The notes under the pieces: model-generated
Seen by the model: the letters and a program-made list of their open reading frames with translations, nothing else
Databases searched by the model: none
What the model was told of the DNA's origin: nothing
In this document: piece after piece, positions 1 to 9,627 of the stretch
Position numbering within the stretch: position 1 is the first letter of the stretch
Layout: each line of letters begins with the position of its first letter
From: Alphaproteobacteria bacterium
GTDB lineage: Bacteria > Pseudomonadota > Alphaproteobacteria > ATCC43930 > CGMCC-115725
DNA: 39,313 bases
Direction of reading: 5' to 3'
Assembly: GCA_021325525.1 (NCBI GenBank)
Contig: JAJPHB010000106.1
Coordinates: 1-39,313, forward strand
Made by a program: the position numbers and the translations under genes

Positions 1-22
1 CCCTGCGGGGCGGCGCCGGCGC

Positions 23-2194
23 TCAGGAGCGCTGCGGCGGCCGCAGCGGGACGACGCTCGATGCCGCCGCCGGCGGGGTGCCGGGGCGCAGCACGTAGTT
101 GAGGGCGGCGGCGAGCGCACTCATCCGGTAGGGCTTCTTGAGGAAGACCGCGTTTCCGACCCGGCCGTCGAGACCGGCCGTATCGACATAGCCCGTCACC
201 ATAATGACCGGCAGGTCGGAGCGCCTGGCGCGCACCGCCCGCACCAGCTCGACCCCCGACATCTCCGGCATCGCGTAGTCGACGACGAGCACGTCGATGC
301 CGGCGCCCTCGCCGCTCAACAGCTCGAGCGCGATGCGGCCGTTCGCGGCCTGGACGACCTGGTAGCCGAGCTGCTCGAGCTGAGCCACCGCCACCTCGCG
401 CACCTCCTCCTGGTCGTCGACGACGAGCACCACCGCGTCGCGCCACGCTGCCGCGTTCGGCGCGACGTCGGGCCAGAAGCTCGTCACCTCCGCCGGCGCG
501 CGGCTGCGCGGCAAATACACCTCGACCGTGGTGCCGCGACCGACGGCGCTCTTGATGCGCAGCCCGCCGCCCGATTGCCGCGCCATGCCATAGACTTGCG
601 CGAGGCCCAACCCCGTGCCCCTGCCCGGATCCTTGGTCGTGAAGAACGGCTCGCAGGCGCGCGCCAGCACCTCCTCGCTCATGCCGGCGCCGGTATCGGC
701 GACCGAGAGGCGGATATAGTCGCCGGGCGACAGGCCGACCGCGGCATCGACCTCGCAGGCCCGGAGGTTTCGCGTTTCGATCACGACGCGGCCGCGCAGC
801 GCCATGGCGTCGCGGGCGTTGATGGCGAGATTGAGGATGACGAGCTCGAGCTGGTGCGGATCGACCATTGCCGGCCAGAGGTTGGGTGCGAGCTCCGTCG
901 CCACCTCGACGGTGCCGCCGAGAGTGCGGCGGAGCATGTCCTCGATGTCGCGGATCAAGCCGTTGATATCGACCGAGCGCGGCGCCAGGTGCTGCCGGCG
1001 CGAGAAGGCCAGGATCTGCTCGTTGAGCCTGGCGCCGCGCTGCGCCGAGCGCATGGCGGCTTGCGCCAGCTTGCGCAGGCGCTCGTCGGCGAGACGCATT
1101 TCGAGCAGCTCGAGATTGCCCAGGATCGACGCCAGCAGGTTGTTGAAATCGTGCGCCATGCCCGAGGCGAGCTGGCCGACCGCTTCCAGCTTCTGCGCCT
1201 GCCGGAGCCCCGCCTCGGCGCGCTCGCGCTCGCGCGCCTGGACGCGCTCGCGCTCGATTGCGGCGGCGAGCTCGTGCGTGCGTTCGGCGACGCGCCGCTC
1301 CAGATTGTCGTTGAGATCGCACAGCGCCGCCTCGGCACGCCGCTTCTCGGTGATGTCGCGGGCGATCTTGGACGCGCCGGTGATCCGCCCCGTGCTGTCG
1401 CGGACGGGCGAGATGGTCAAGGAGACGTCGATGAGACGCCCGTCCTTGCGGCGGCGCACCGTCTCGAAGTGGTCGACCCGCTCACCGCGCCGCAGGCGCG
1501 CCAGGATCTCGTCCTCTTCCGTCAGCCGGTCCGGCGGGAAGATTGTCGTGATCGGCCGGCCGATCATCTCCTCCGCCCGGTAGCCGAAGATCGCCTCGGC
1601 GCCGCGGTTCCAGCTTCTGACGATGCCGTTCAGATCCTTGCCGACGATGGCGTCGTCGGAGGAGTCGACGATGGCGGCGAGATAGGCGCGGGCGCTTTCC
1701 GCCTCCTTGCGGTCCGTGATGTCGATCAGCAGATTGACGGCGCCGACGAGCCGCCCTTCGGCGTCGCGCAGAGGCGTCGGGAAGGGCAGGAACGGCACGC
1801 GCGTGCCGTCGGGCCGCTCCAGAATCGCCTCCGCGCCGCGCACGGTGCGGTTCTCCTTGAGCGCAACCGCCATCGGACATTGGTCATGCGGCAGCGGCGT
1901 TCCGTCCGGTCGGTAGAGGCGCCAAGTGACGCACCATTCGTCCTTGCCGAGATCCGGCCGGCGACCGGCGAGCTCCACCGCGGCCTGGTTGTAATAGGTG
2001 ACGCGGCCCGCCGCATCGGTGGTGTAGATGGCCGCCGGCAAGCGGTCGAGAACCTCGCGGGCCGCCTGCTCGTCTCGCGGTGCCGCCGCGAGAGGAGGCG
2101 GCGAAGGCGCGCCCGATTCGCGCGATACATTTCCCCCGGTCTCGCTCGAAGAGGCGTCGTCGCACCATCTCGGTGCGCGCTTGGGGCCGTCCAT
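23..2194 (-). CDS. Hybrid PAS sensor histidine kinase with receiver domain
   Basis: This 723-residue protein should autophosphorylate on a histidine and pass the phosphate to its own receiver domain. Domains in order are: PAS 1 at about 45-160, PAS 2 at about 168-285, a charged coiled coil at about 290-335, HisKA with phospho-acceptor H348 in a GMAHDFNN motif, HATPase with N459, DTGAGM (500-505) and GRGTGLGLA (524-532), and a receiver with D593/D594, phospho-site D639 and K687. No transmembrane segment is visible, so sensing is probably cytoplasmic. With the phosphate ending on its own receiver, a downstream phosphotransfer partner is expected, but none is encoded here. It is divergent from the lipoprotein gene across about 255 bases. 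The family call is firm; the signal is unknown. Confidence 0.93.
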   Translation of the reverse strand: MDGPKRAPRWCDDASSSETGGNVSRESGAPSPPPLAAAPRDEQAAREVLDRLPAAIYTTDAAGRVTYYNQAAVELAGRRPDLGKDEWCVTWRLYRPDGTPLPHDQCPMAVALKENRTVRGAEAILERPDGTRVPFLPFPTPLRDAEGRLVGAVNLLIDITDRKEAESARAYLAAIVDSSDDAIVGKDLNGIVRSWNRGAEAIFGYRAEEMIGRPITTIFPPDRLTEEDEILARLRRGERVDHFETVRRRKDGRLIDVSLTISPVRDSTGRITGASKIARDITEKRRAEAALCDLNDNLERRVAERTHELAAAIERERVQARERERAEAGLRQAQKLEAVGQLASGMAHDFNNLLASILGNLELLEMRLADERLRKLAQAAMRSAQRGARLNEQILAFSRRQHLAPRSVDINGLIRDIEDMLRRTLGGTVEVATELAPNLWPAMVDPHQLELVILNLAINARDAMALRGRVVIETRNLRACEVDAAVGLSPGDYIRLSVADTGAGMSEEVLARACEPFFTTKDPGRGTGLGLAQVYGMARQSGGGLRIKSAVGRGTTVEVYLPRSRAPAEVTSFWPDVAPNAAAWRDAVVLVVDDQEEVREVAVAQLEQLGYQVVQAANGRIALELLSGEGAGIDVLVVDYAMPEMSGVELVRAVRARRSDLPVIMVTGYVDTAGLDGRVGNAVFLKKPYRMSALAAALNYVLRPGTPPAAASSVVPLRPPQRS

Positions 2195-2449
2195 CGAGCC
2201 TCCCCATCTCCGCTATGCGCTCCATACAAACACATCGGCGGCCGTTTGATCCATCACCCGAATGGGTCGCGAGCGACGGCGCCGCGGAACGACGGCCCGG
2301 CCGCCTTGCCGCGGCGCGGCAATTCGGCTTGTTCCGGTCGGGCGCGCTGCCTAATATCGCCGCCGCGGCGCGGTGCCCTGCCGGCCGGCCGCCGCTCTTG
2401 ATCCGGCTCGCCCGAAGATGACGCTCCCGGGGTGGAGTGAGGTACCGCA

Positions 2450-3547
2450 ATGTCGAGCTCGCCTTCCCCCCGTTTCGCTCTCGCCGCGGCCCTCCTCCTC
2501 TCCGCCTGCTCCTTCGCCAACGACACGCTGTGGCCGACGCTGGCGGGCGAAGATCCGCGCGGCGCGCCGGCGGCAGCCGCGACGAGCGCGGCCCCGGCGG
2601 CAGCGCCACTGGCGACCGCGCCGCCGGGCCAACCAGCGACGCGCGAAGCGGCGGGCACCGGCCTGGGCGCCGCCTCCGAGGCGGCGGCGCCGGGCGCCCC
2701 GGCGCAGCTCCGGCGCGATCTCGACCGCCTCAAGAACAATGTCGCGCAGCATACGGGCGAGCTCTTGAGCCTCCGCCATCAGCTCGACGAGCTGACGAAT
2801 ACGGTCGATGGACTCGCCGACGGCATCGATCAGCGTCTGAAGGCGAAGGCGGCGCCCAACGACCCGCAGCTTCTCGGCGATTTCCACGAGGCGCAGGCGC
2901 AGCTCAACCGCGCCAGCATCCTCGTCGATCGCCTCAACAACGTCTCGAGCTGGGCGACGACGGATGCGGTGCTCGCCAGCTACGTCACGCAGGCGATCCG
3001 CGCCGCGCGCGACGAGCCGACGATCAGCGACCCCGAGCGGCGCCAGCTCGCCGCCCTGCAGCGCGAGGCCGACCGCGCCAGCGCCTCGGTCGACCAGCTC
3101 GTCACCGGCGCCAGCGGCGAGATCGCGAGCCGCAACCTCTTCATCGCCGCAGCGCATCGCCGCTTGGCCGCCCTCGGCCCCGAGATCGCCGCCGGCCACG
3201 CGGTACGGACGGCGGCGGCGGAGCGCCCCGCGGCGCGGCCGGCTTCGGCCGCGGCGGGCGAGCGGCGGGCGCTGGTCACGATCCGCTTCGACCGCCCCGA
3301 CGTCCCCTATCAGCAGGAGCTCTACAGCGCCGTCAGCGAGGCGCTCGGCCGCCGCCCCGACCTCGCCTTCGACATCGTCGCCGTCAGCCCGCCTGGGGCC
3401 ACCGGCAACGCCGCAGCGGCCGAGCGCAATGTCGAAAGCGTCGTCAAGTCGCTGACCGAGATGGGGCTCCCCGCCGACCGCTTCCGCCTCTCGGCGGCGA
3501 CGATGGCCGACGCCACCGGCAACGAAATCCGCATCTATCCGCGCTGA
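2450..3547 (+). CDS. Lipoprotein with coiled-coil middle and OmpA-like tail
   Basis: A 365-residue envelope lipoprotein. The first 20 residues form a short signal peptide ending in the lipobox LSAC, with C20 as the predicted lipidated cysteine. An Ala/Pro-rich linker (about 40-85) is followed by a helical heptad-like region (about 90-230). The last 90 residues, starting at [10 protein letters not shown], resemble a degenerate OmpA-like fold of the type that ends in a conserved MGLP-DR stretch. The start is supported by a purine-rich GGAGTGAGG about 10 bases upstream. It is followed after 13 bases by the phosphoribosyltransferase gene, so the two are probably co-transcribed. No function is assigned; an envelope-anchoring role is inference. 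Confidence 0.8.
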   Translation: MSSSPSPRFALAAALLLSACSFANDTLWPTLAGEDPRGAPAAAATSAAPAAAPLATAPPGQPATREAAGTGLGAASEAAAPGAPAQLRRDLDRLKNNVAQHTGELLSLRHQLDELTNTVDGLADGIDQRLKAKAAPNDPQLLGDFHEAQAQLNRASILVDRLNNVSSWATTDAVLASYVTQAIRAARDEPTISDPERRQLAALQREADRASASVDQLVTGASGEIASRNLFIAAAHRRLAALGPEIAAGHAVRTAAAERPAARPASAAAGERRALVTIRFDRPDVPYQQELYSAVSEALGRRPDLAFDIVAVSPPGATGNAAAAERNVESVVKSLTEMGLPADRFRLSAATMADATGNEIRIYPR

Positions 3548-3560
3548 CGAAAGCACCGCG

Positions 3561-4061
3561 ATGACCGAGACGATCCGGCATGCCAAGACCTTTCCCGTGA
3601 GCTGGGAGGAGCTGCACCGGCATTCCAAGGCGCTCGCCTGGCGCCTCCTCGAACGGGCGCCCTGGCGCGGCATCGTCGCCGTCACCCGCGGCGGGCTCGT
3701 TCCCGCCGCCATCGTGGCGCGCGAGCTCGATATCCGCCTCGTCGACACGATCTGCGTCGCCAGCTACCAGGACCTCGGCGCCGCCGAGCATGGCAAGAGC
3801 GCCGTCACGGTGCTGAAGCGCGTCGAGGCCGAGGACGAGGGCGCCGGCTTCCTCATCATCGACGATCTCGTCGATACCGGACACACCGCGAAGGCGGTGC
3901 GCGAGATGCTGCCGAAGGCGCATTTCGCCACCGTCTATGCGAAGCCGGCGGGCCGCCCCCTCGTCGATACCTTCGTCACCGAGGTGAGCCAGGACACCTG
4001 GATCCTCTTCCCCTGGGACATCGAGCCGCAATTCGCGCCGCCCATTGCCGGAAGACGGTGA
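3561..4061 (+). CDS. gpt: Xanthine-guanine phosphoribosyltransferase
   Basis: A 166-residue purine salvage enzyme that transfers phosphoribose from PRPP to xanthine or guanine. It shows the early TRGG loop (42-45), the PRPP-binding signature [13 protein letters not shown] (98-110) and the C-terminal WILFPWD segment typical of Gpt. Its length matches the E. coli family member (about 150 residues) with short extensions. It directly follows the lipoprotein gene and converges on the phoH-like gene, with a palindromic repeat between them. Related type I PRTases such as hypoxanthine PRTase are less likely given the WILFPWD tail. Confidence 0.93.
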   Translation: MTETIRHAKTFPVSWEELHRHSKALAWRLLERAPWRGIVAVTRGGLVPAAIVARELDIRLVDTICVASYQDLGAAEHGKSAVTVLKRVEAEDEGAGFLIIDDLVDTGHTAKAVREMLPKAHFATVYAKPAGRPLVDTFVTEVSQDTWILFPWDIEPQFAPPIAGRR

Positions 4062-4140
4062 GGCGGCGAAGGGCGGAGCGCTCACTTCGCCGGGGAAAAT
4101 CGTCCGACCGGCCCAATTTGATCAAGCATGCGGCGCCAGC

Positions 4141-4230
4141 CCCTCACCCAGCTCCGGGTAAGGCTCGGCGATGCCTCGCCAACCCTCCGCAACCCTTTCC
4201 CTGCTTGCGGGGAGAGGGAAGGGTGAGGGG
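4141..4230. repeat. Imperfect inverted repeat between convergent genes
   Basis: CCCTCACCC at 4141-4149 is matched by its exact reverse complement GGGTGAGGG at 4221-4229. Further nested complementary pieces (CCCTTTCCCT and GGGAGAGGGAAGGG around a GCTTGCGG turn) lie near 4193-4223. The element occupies most of the space between the ends of gpt and the phoH-like gene. It resembles the short intergenic palindromic repeats common in alphaproteobacterial genomes. It may also act as a bidirectional terminator, although it lacks a clear T-tract. Confidence 0.55.
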
Positions 4231-4242
4231 CGCTCTGCGCCT

Positions 4243-4986
4243 CTACAGCACCGTCAGCATCTCTCCGACGAGCGGGTGGCGGACGATGTCGCGGTCGGTG
4301 AGGCGGATCACGGCGATGCCTGGCACCTGCTCGAGCCGCGCGGCGATGTCGGACAGCCCCGAGAGGCCGTCGAGGAGATCGCTCTGGTCGGGGTCGCCGG
4401 TCAGCACCATGGTCGAGTGCCAGCCCAAGCGCGTCAGCAGCATCTTGATCTGGCCATAGGTGCAGTTCTGCGCCTCGTCGATGACGACGAAGGAATTGTT
4501 GAGAGTGCGGCCGCGCATATAAGCGATGGGCGCGATCTCGATCGTGCCCTCGGCCATCATCTGGCGAACGCGCTTGCCGCCGATGCGCTCGTTCAGGGCA
4601 TCGTAGAGCGGGCGCAGATAGGGCGCGAGCTTCTCGTTGAGATCGCCGGGCAGGAAGCCGAGGCTCTCCCCGGCTTCGACGGCGGGGCGGGTCAGGACGA
4701 TGCGGCCGACCTTGCCCGCCTCGATCGCCTCGACCGCCGCCGTCACCGCGAGATAGGTCTTGCCGGTGCCGGCGGGTCCCAGCGCGAGGGTGAGGTGGTG
4801 CGCGGCCATCGCCGCGACGAGCGCGCGCTGATTGTCGCTTTGCGGCCGCACCGTGCGGCGGTAGCTCTGTTCGCGGCCGTCGTCCGGCATGCCCTTGTCG
4901 AGCGGTGTCCAGCCGCCCTCGAAGAGGCAAGTCACCTTCGCTTCGTGCGGCGCGGCTTGGGCGTTTCGGCTCGACCGTTTTGCCAT
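4243..4986 (-). CDS. PhoH-like ATPase
   Basis: A 247-residue P-loop protein of the single-domain PhoH family, cytoplasmic, probably nucleotide-driven and linked by literature on relatives to RNA metabolism or phosphate stress. Walker A is GPAGTGKT (70-77) and Walker B is VVIDEAQ (167-173). The conserved LTGDPDQ sensor segment is at about 195-201 and RHPLVG is near the C-terminus. The reading frame stays open upstream, but the start chosen at MAKRSS has a GAGGAG ribosome site 6 bases before it, and upstream residues look non-conserved. Longer PhoH forms carry an extra N-terminal domain that is absent here. Confidence 0.9.
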   Translation of the reverse strand: MAKRSSRNAQAAPHEAKVTCLFEGGWTPLDKGMPDDGREQSYRRTVRPQSDNQRALVAAMAAHHLTLALGPAGTGKTYLAVTAAVEAIEAGKVGRIVLTRPAVEAGESLGFLPGDLNEKLAPYLRPLYDALNERIGGKRVRQMMAEGTIEIAPIAYMRGRTLNNSFVVIDEAQNCTYGQIKMLLTRLGWHSTMVLTGDPDQSDLLDGLSGLSDIAARLEQVPGIAVIRLTDRDIVRHPLVGEMLTVL

Positions 4987-5186
4987 CCGGATCTCCTCGG
5001 CAGGACGGCGCGCCGGCGCCGTCGAAAAGGCGCAACAAATGAGCGCCCGGCGCCGCTTCGCACGGCGGGCGCTGTCGGGACCATGCTGTGCGTCGGGTCG
5101 CGCAGGCGAGGCGGGGGACGGCGATGCGGCAACGGGCGCAAGGCTCTGCGGCAACGAACTCTTCCTACCAACCGCACGACAAGAGG

Positions 5187-5215
5187 AGTCTAGCCGTATC
5201 CGAAGGTTTCGTCAC
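5187..5215 (-). promoter_or_regulatory. Candidate sigma70-type promoter for the phoH-like gene
   Basis: Reading the minus strand, GTGACG and TAGACT are separated by 17 bases, each matching four of six consensus positions. The site lies about 200 bases upstream of the phoH-like start, in a stretch less G+C-rich than its surroundings. This is pattern-based only, and alphaproteobacterial promoters are often weakly conserved. Confidence 0.27.
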
Positions 5216-5231
5216 CATGAATTGATGCGAA

Positions 5232-5257
5232 TTCCAGACTTCACACAAAATCTGGAA
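5232..5257. terminator. Inverted repeat after gpsA, possible terminator
   Basis: TTCCAGA (5232-5238) and TCTGGAA (5251-5257) are perfect complements around a 12-base loop, just downstream of the gpsA stop on the minus strand. There is no strong T-run after the stem, so intrinsic termination is uncertain; an operator for the phoH-like gene is the alternative. Confidence 0.33.
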
Positions 5258-5274
5258 ATCTTCGCGGTCGCGCC

Positions 5275-6279
5275 TCACTCGGAACGGAAGGGCCGGGCGA
5301 GGAGGGCGGCGATGGCGCCGTCGATTTCGGCGTCGCGGTTGAGAATGGCGTCGACCGCCTCGACAATCGGCATCTCGATGCCGAGGCGGCGCGCCAGCGC
5401 GGCGATGGCGGCGGCCGAGGGGACCCCCTCCGCCACCGAGCGCCGCTCGGCCAGGATGTCGGCGAGGGCGCGCCCGGCGCCGAGGGCGATGCCGAGCGAA
5501 TGGTTGCGCGACTGCGCGCCGGTGCAGGTGAGCGTAAGGTCGCCGAGGCCGGAGAGCCCCATCAGCGTCTCCGCCCGGCCGCCCTTGGCGAGGGCGAGGC
5601 GCGTCATCTCGGCGAGGCCGCGGGTGATGAGCGCGGCGCGCGCATTGTCGCCGAGACCGCGCCCGGCGACGATGCCGCAGGCGATGGCGAGCACGTTCTT
5701 GACGGCGCCGCCGATCTCGGCGCCGACGGGATCGGCCGAGAGATAGGGGCGGAAGCTGCGCGTGCCGAGGGCGGCGACGAGGGCCGCGCCGAGCGCCGGG
5801 TCGGCGGCAGCGAGCGTCACCGCCGTCGGCAGACCGCGCGCCACCTCTGCGGCGAAGGTCGGCCCCGAGAGCACGGCGAGGGGCGCCGCGCCGAGCTCGG
5901 CCGCGGCGACCTCGCTCATCAAGGCGCCGCTTCCGGCTTCGATACCCTTGGCGCAGAGGACGACCGGCGTCGCGGGCGAGAGGCTCGGCCGGAGCGCCCG
6001 CGCGACCGCGCGCAGATGCTGCGCCGGCACGACAAGCAGCACGGCGTCCGCCGCGGCGGCCTCTGCCAGCTCGCCGGTCGCCCGCATCGCCGGGTCGAGC
6101 GCGACGCCGGGCAGGAAGAGCGGGTTCCCGTGGCGCGCGTTGATCGCCGCGACCACCTCCGCTTCGCGCGCCCACAGCACGACCGCGCGCCCGGCGCGCC
6201 GCGCCGTCAGCGCCAGCGCCGTGCCCCAGGCGCCGCCGCCGATGATGCCGAGGCGCTGGATCGCGCGGGGCGCCGCCAC
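5275..6279 (-). CDS. gpsA: Glycerol-3-phosphate dehydrogenase [NAD(P)+]
   Basis: A 334-residue cytosolic enzyme that reduces dihydroxyacetone phosphate to sn-glycerol 3-phosphate for phospholipid synthesis. The N-terminal Rossmann motif GIIGGGAWGT spans 11-20. The conserved CAKG segment is near 109-112, LSGPTFAAEVA near 137-147, and the catalytic lysine is K194 in GGAVKNV. Length is typical. The start is taken as GTG at 6279, because translation upstream would run into tsaD and no ATG lies closer. It begins 4 bases after the tsaD stop, so the two are an operon, as in many Alphaproteobacteria. Confidence 0.95.
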   Translation of the reverse strand: MAAPRAIQRLGIIGGGAWGTALALTARRAGRAVVLWAREAEVVAAINARHGNPLFLPGVALDPAMRATGELAEAAAADAVLLVVPAQHLRAVARALRPSLSPATPVVLCAKGIEAGSGALMSEVAAAELGAAPLAVLSGPTFAAEVARGLPTAVTLAAADPALGAALVAALGTRSFRPYLSADPVGAEIGGAVKNVLAIACGIVAGRGLGDNARAALITRGLAEMTRLALAKGGRAETLMGLSGLGDLTLTCTGAQSRNHSLGIALGAGRALADILAERRSVAEGVPSAAAIAALARRLGIEMPIVEAVDAILNRDAEIDGAIAALLARPFRSE

Positions 6280-6283
6280 GGCC

Positions 6284-7354
6284 CTACGCCTTGACGCCGG
6301 CGCCGATCGCCGGCGCCGCCTCGGGATCGAGCGGCCAGCGCGGGCGCGGGGCGAAGGCGAGGTCGTCGGTGAGGCCGAGGCGCAGCCGCTCAAGCCCCGC
6401 CCAGGCGATCATCGCGGCGTTGTCGGTGCAGAGCGCCTGTGGCGGGGCGATGAAGGCGAGACCCGAGGCGGCGGCGAGCCCGGCGAGGCGGGCGCGGAGC
6501 GCGGCATTGGCGGCGACGCCGCCGGCGACGACGAGGCTGCGGCCGGCGGGGTGGCGGTCGCGGAAGAGGGCGATCGCATGCGCCGTGCGGTCGACAAGGC
6601 AATCGCCGATCGCCGCCTCGACCGCGGCCGCGAGGTCGGCGACGTCGCGCGGCGCCAGACGCCCCGCCTCGTCGGCGATCTCGGACACGGCCTGGCGGAC
6701 CGCGGTCTTGAGGCCCGAGAAGGAGAAATCGCAGCCGGGCCGCCCCTTCATCGGCCGCGGCAGTGGAAACCGCGCGGGATCGCCTGCCGCCGCCGCGCGC
6801 TCGATGAGGGGGCCTCCCGGATAGCCGAGGCCGAGGAGCTTCGCCGCCTTGTCGAAGGCTTCGCCCACCGCGTCGTCGATCGTCGTGCCGAGCCGGCGGT
6901 AGCGGCCGACGTCCTCGACGACGAGGAGCTGGCAATGCCCGCCCGAGACGAGGAGGAGAAGGTAGGGAAACGCGACCTCCGCGGTGAGGCGCACCGTGAG
7001 GGCGTGGCCTTCGAGATGGTTGACGGCGATGAGCGGCGTGCCGTGGACGAGGGCGATCGCCTTCGCCGTCATGGCGCCGACGATGAGCCCGCCGATGAGC
7101 CCCGGCCCGCCGGTGAAGGCGACGCCGTCGAGCTCGGCGAACCTGATATCCGCCGTATCGAGCGCAGCGGCGATGAGGGGCGGCAGCTTCTCGAGATGGG
7201 CGCGCGCCGCGATCTCCGGGACGACGCCGCCATAGGGCGCGTGCTCGGCGAGCTGGGCGTGGACGAGGTTGGCGAGAATGCGCCGGCCGCCGGCATCGCT
7301 CACCACCGCCGCCGCGGTCTCGTCGCAGCTCGCCTCGATGCCGAGCACGATCAT
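6284..7354 (-). CDS. tsaD: tRNA N6-adenosine threonylcarbamoyltransferase
   Basis: Transfers threonylcarbamoyl to A37 of ANN-decoding tRNAs with TsaB/E partners. The N-terminus [14 protein letters not shown] is the family hallmark, and the metal ligands H113 and H117 sit in VNHLEGH. Length is 356 residues, typical for Kae1/TsaD. The start at 7354 is chosen by family alignment; an in-frame ATG at 7396 would add 14 unconserved residues and neither has a convincing ribosome site. It is upstream of gpsA and divergent from hemD. Confidence 0.95.
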   Translation of the reverse strand: MIVLGIEASCDETAAAVVSDAGGRRILANLVHAQLAEHAPYGGVVPEIAARAHLEKLPPLIAAALDTADIRFAELDGVAFTGGPGLIGGLIVGAMTAKAIALVHGTPLIAVNHLEGHALTVRLTAEVAFPYLLLLVSGGHCQLLVVEDVGRYRRLGTTIDDAVGEAFDKAAKLLGLGYPGGPLIERAAAAGDPARFPLPRPMKGRPGCDFSFSGLKTAVRQAVSEIADEAGRLAPRDVADLAAAVEAAIGDCLVDRTAHAIALFRDRHPAGRSLVVAGGVAANAALRARLAGLAAASGLAFIAPPQALCTDNAAMIAWAGLERLRLGLTDDLAFAPRPRWPLDPEAAPAIGAGVKA

Positions 7355-7467
7355 GGGCGGAGAGGCGCCGGAGAGGTCATGGCCAAGAGAAGGCATGGTG
7401 CGGGCGCGGGTTCAAGGGGGGACCTCGGGTTTCGTGGGGGCAATGTGAACGATTTCCGACCTTGCGC

Positions 7468-7550
7468 CGTCATCGCGAGAAGCGTTATGACGCGGCGATC
7501 CAGGAGCTCGCCGGAAGAGACTGGATGGCTTCGCTCCGCTCGCCATGACG
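7468..7550. repeat. MITE-like palindromic intergenic repeat
   Basis: The element opens with CGTCATCGCGAG (7468-7479) and closes with the complementary CGCTCGCCATGACG ending at 7550. Inner complementary parts, GGCGATCCAG and CTGGATGGCTTCGCT, make a long imperfect hairpin. This motif type (CGTCAT…ATGACG with GATCCAG/CTGGAT arms) is a familiar dispersed alphaproteobacterial repeat. It sits between the divergent tsaD and hemD genes, in the space where hemC is usually found. Confidence 0.65.
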
Positions 7551-7620
7551 ACCGAGCTCGCATCGCGGGCGGCGAGTCGTCCCCTTCCCTCGCGGCGTCA
7601 GGCGCCTTAATAGAGACGGC

Positions 7621-8370
7621 GTGACCGGGAGGCTGGAGGCGCTGATCACGCGGCCGGCGGCGGATGCGGAGCCGCTCGCGGCGGCGCTGCGCGCGCGCGG
7701 CATCGTGCCCTGGGTCGAGCCGCTGCTGACGATCCGCCCCGTTGCCGGCCCGCCGCCCGATCTCGCCGGGGTGCAGGCCATCCTCTTCACGAGCGCCAAC
7801 GGCGTCCGCGCCTTCGTCGCCGCCTCGCAGCGGCGCGACCTGCCGGTCCTCGCCGTGGGCGACGCCACCGCCGCCGCCGCCGAGGCGCTCGGCTTCGCTG
7901 ATGTCGCGAGCGCCGGCGGCGACGTCGCGAGCCTCGCCGCCCTCGCTCGCGCCCGCCTCGCCCCCGAGAAGGGCGCGCTCTTCCATGCCGCCGGTAGCGT
8001 CACCGCCGGCGACCTCGCCGGCGAACTTGCCGCCGCCGGCTTCGCTCTGCGCCGCGCCGTCCTCTATGCCGCAGAGCCGGCGACGGCGCTGTCGCCGGCG
8101 CTCGTTGCGGCGATCCGCCGCGGCGCCATCGCGCTCGCTTTCTTTTTCTCTCCCCGCACCGCGGCGAGCTTTGTTAGGCTGGCCGCGGCCGCTTGCCTCG
8201 CCGGCGATGCCATGACGGCGTTGTGCCTCAGCCCCGCCGTCGCCGCCGCGCTGGCGCCGCTGGGCTGGCGGCGGATCGTCACCGCCGCGGCGCCGCGCCA
8301 GGCGGCGCTGCTGGCGGCGCTCGATGCATTCCTCGCCGGCGAGGCGGCGCCGGTCTCGGATGAGGGGTAG
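7621..8370 (+). CDS. hemD: Uroporphyrinogen-III synthase
   Basis: A 249-residue enzyme that cyclises hydroxymethylbilane to uroporphyrinogen III in tetrapyrrole synthesis. It shows the poorly conserved HemD pattern: N-terminal LITRPAADAEPLAAAL, FTSANGVRAF near 56-65, AVGDATAAAAEALGF near 78-92, and FFFSPRTAASFV near 174-185, the equivalent of the second half-domain. It starts at GTG 7621. The identity is strongly supported by the mitofilin-like and HemY-like genes that follow, a conserved alphaproteobacterial order. Unusually, hemC is not upstream. Confidence 0.88.
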   Translation: MTGRLEALITRPAADAEPLAAALRARGIVPWVEPLLTIRPVAGPPPDLAGVQAILFTSANGVRAFVAASQRRDLPVLAVGDATAAAAEALGFADVASAGGDVASLAALARARLAPEKGALFHAAGSVTAGDLAGELAAAGFALRRAVLYAAEPATALSPALVAAIRRGAIALAFFFSPRTAASFVRLAAAACLAGDAMTALCLSPAVAAALAPLGWRRIVTAAAPRQAALLAALDAFLAGEAAPVSDEG

Positions 8371-8379
8371 GATTCCAGC

Positions 8380-9627
8380 ATGAGCGATGAGGGCGCCCAG
8401 CACGGCGCGGCACCGCCCGAAGCCGAGTGGGTCGCCGTGGCGGAGGAGCCGCCCGCCGCGCCGCCTCCGCCGCCGCCCAAGGAGCGGCGCCGCCGGGCGG
8501 CAGGACGTGGCGGCGGCGCCGTCCCGGCGGCGCTTCTCGTTCTCGTCATTCTCGCCGGCATCGCCGCCTCGCCCTGGTGGGCCCCGGCCCTGGCGCCGCT
8601 CCTGCCCTGGGGAGGGGCGCCCGGCGCCGCCGACGAGGCGGCGCGGCAGCAGCTCGCCGCTCTCGGCCAGCGCCTCGCCGCGCTGGAGCAGCGCGTCGGC
8701 GCGCAGAAGCCTGCCCCCGCCCCTGATTTGGGTCCGGCGCTCGATCCGCTGAAGGCGCAGCTCGCCGCCCTCGACCGCCAGCTCGCCGGCGCCGCGCAGG
8801 AACTGACGCAGCTCCGACAGAGGCCGAACCCCGAGAGCGACATGGCGGCGCTGCGCGACAGCGTGCAGAAGACGGCGGCCGAGGAAAAGCAGCTCGCCGA
8901 TCGCATTGCCGCCCTCGAGGCGAAGCTCGCGGCGCTGCCCGCCGCCCATCCCGAGGCGCTCCAGGCGCTGCAAGCCTCTGTGGCGAAGCTCTCGGCTGGG
9001 CTCGATGCGGTGCGGCAAGAAGCCGGGCGGCAGGGCGGCGAAGCGCTGTTCCTCGCGCTCGGCCAGCTCCGCCAGGCGATGGAGGGATCGGGCGGCTTCG
9101 CCGAGGAGCTCGCGGCGGCGCTGGCGCTCGCCAAGGGCGATGGCGCGATCGAAGCGAAGCTGGGCTCGCTCAAGGATGCGGCCGCGCGCGGATTGCCGAG
9201 CCTCGCCGATCTGCGCACCCGCTTCGATGCGGTTTCGGGCCAGATCCTCGACGCCGCCGGCGCCGAGGCGAAGGAAGGCGGCTGGGTCGACACGATCCTG
9301 CGCGGCCTCCATATCCGCGTCCGCCAGATAGGCACCGGCGCCGCCTCGGGCTCCGGCCCCGCGGCGGCCGTCGCCAAGGCCGAGGCGGCGCTCGCCGGCG
9401 GCGACCTCGCCGCGGCCGTCGCGGCGCTCCAGGACTTGCGCGGGCAAGCTGCCCTCGCCGCCAAGCCCTGGCTCGACGAGGCGCGGCGGCGCCTCGAGGC
9501 CGAGGCGGCGCTCGCCGCCGCCACCAATCTCGCGGCGACACGGCTTGCAGCGAGCGGCGGGAGCGGAGCGGCCGCGGCGGAGCCTGACCAAGCCGCCCCC
9601 GCGACGCCGGCGCCGAAGCAGCCTTGA
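8380..9627 (+). CDS. Mitofilin/Mic60-like inner-membrane protein
   Basis: A 415-residue protein with the Mic60 layout: a Pro-rich cytoplasmic N-terminus (1-45), one transmembrane helix at about 47-65, a long periplasmic coiled coil (about 75-230), and a C-terminal helical mitofilin-signature-like region (about 255-395). Alphaproteobacterial Mic60 homologues are known from exactly this place, between hemD and HemY-N, and are linked to intracytoplasmic membrane shaping and envelope contact sites. It starts 9 bases after hemD and overlaps the next gene by one base (TGATG). Sequence conservation in this family is low, so position carries much of the weight. Confidence 0.82.
   Translation: MSDEGAQHGAAPPEAEWVAVAEEPPAAPPPPPPKERRRRAAGRGGGAVPAALLVLVILAGIAASPWWAPALAPLLPWGGAPGAADEAARQQLAALGQRLAALEQRVGAQKPAPAPDLGPALDPLKAQLAALDRQLAGAAQELTQLRQRPNPESDMAALRDSVQKTAAEEKQLADRIAALEAKLAALPAAHPEALQALQASVAKLSAGLDAVRQEAGRQGGEALFLALGQLRQAMEGSGGFAEELAAALALAKGDGAIEAKLGSLKDAAARGLPSLADLRTRFDAVSGQILDAAGAEAKEGGWVDTILRGLHIRVRQIGTGAASGSGPAAAVAKAEAALAGGDLAAAVAALQDLRGQAALAAKPWLDEARRRLEAEAALAAATNLAATRLAASGGSGAAAAEPDQAAPATPAPKQP

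Noticed and set aside
575-2401. 608-codon plus-strand open frame opposite the histidine kinase
   Set aside because: Antisense shadow produced by high-G+C codon usage; Arg/Ala-rich product with no motif, overlapping a clear kinase.
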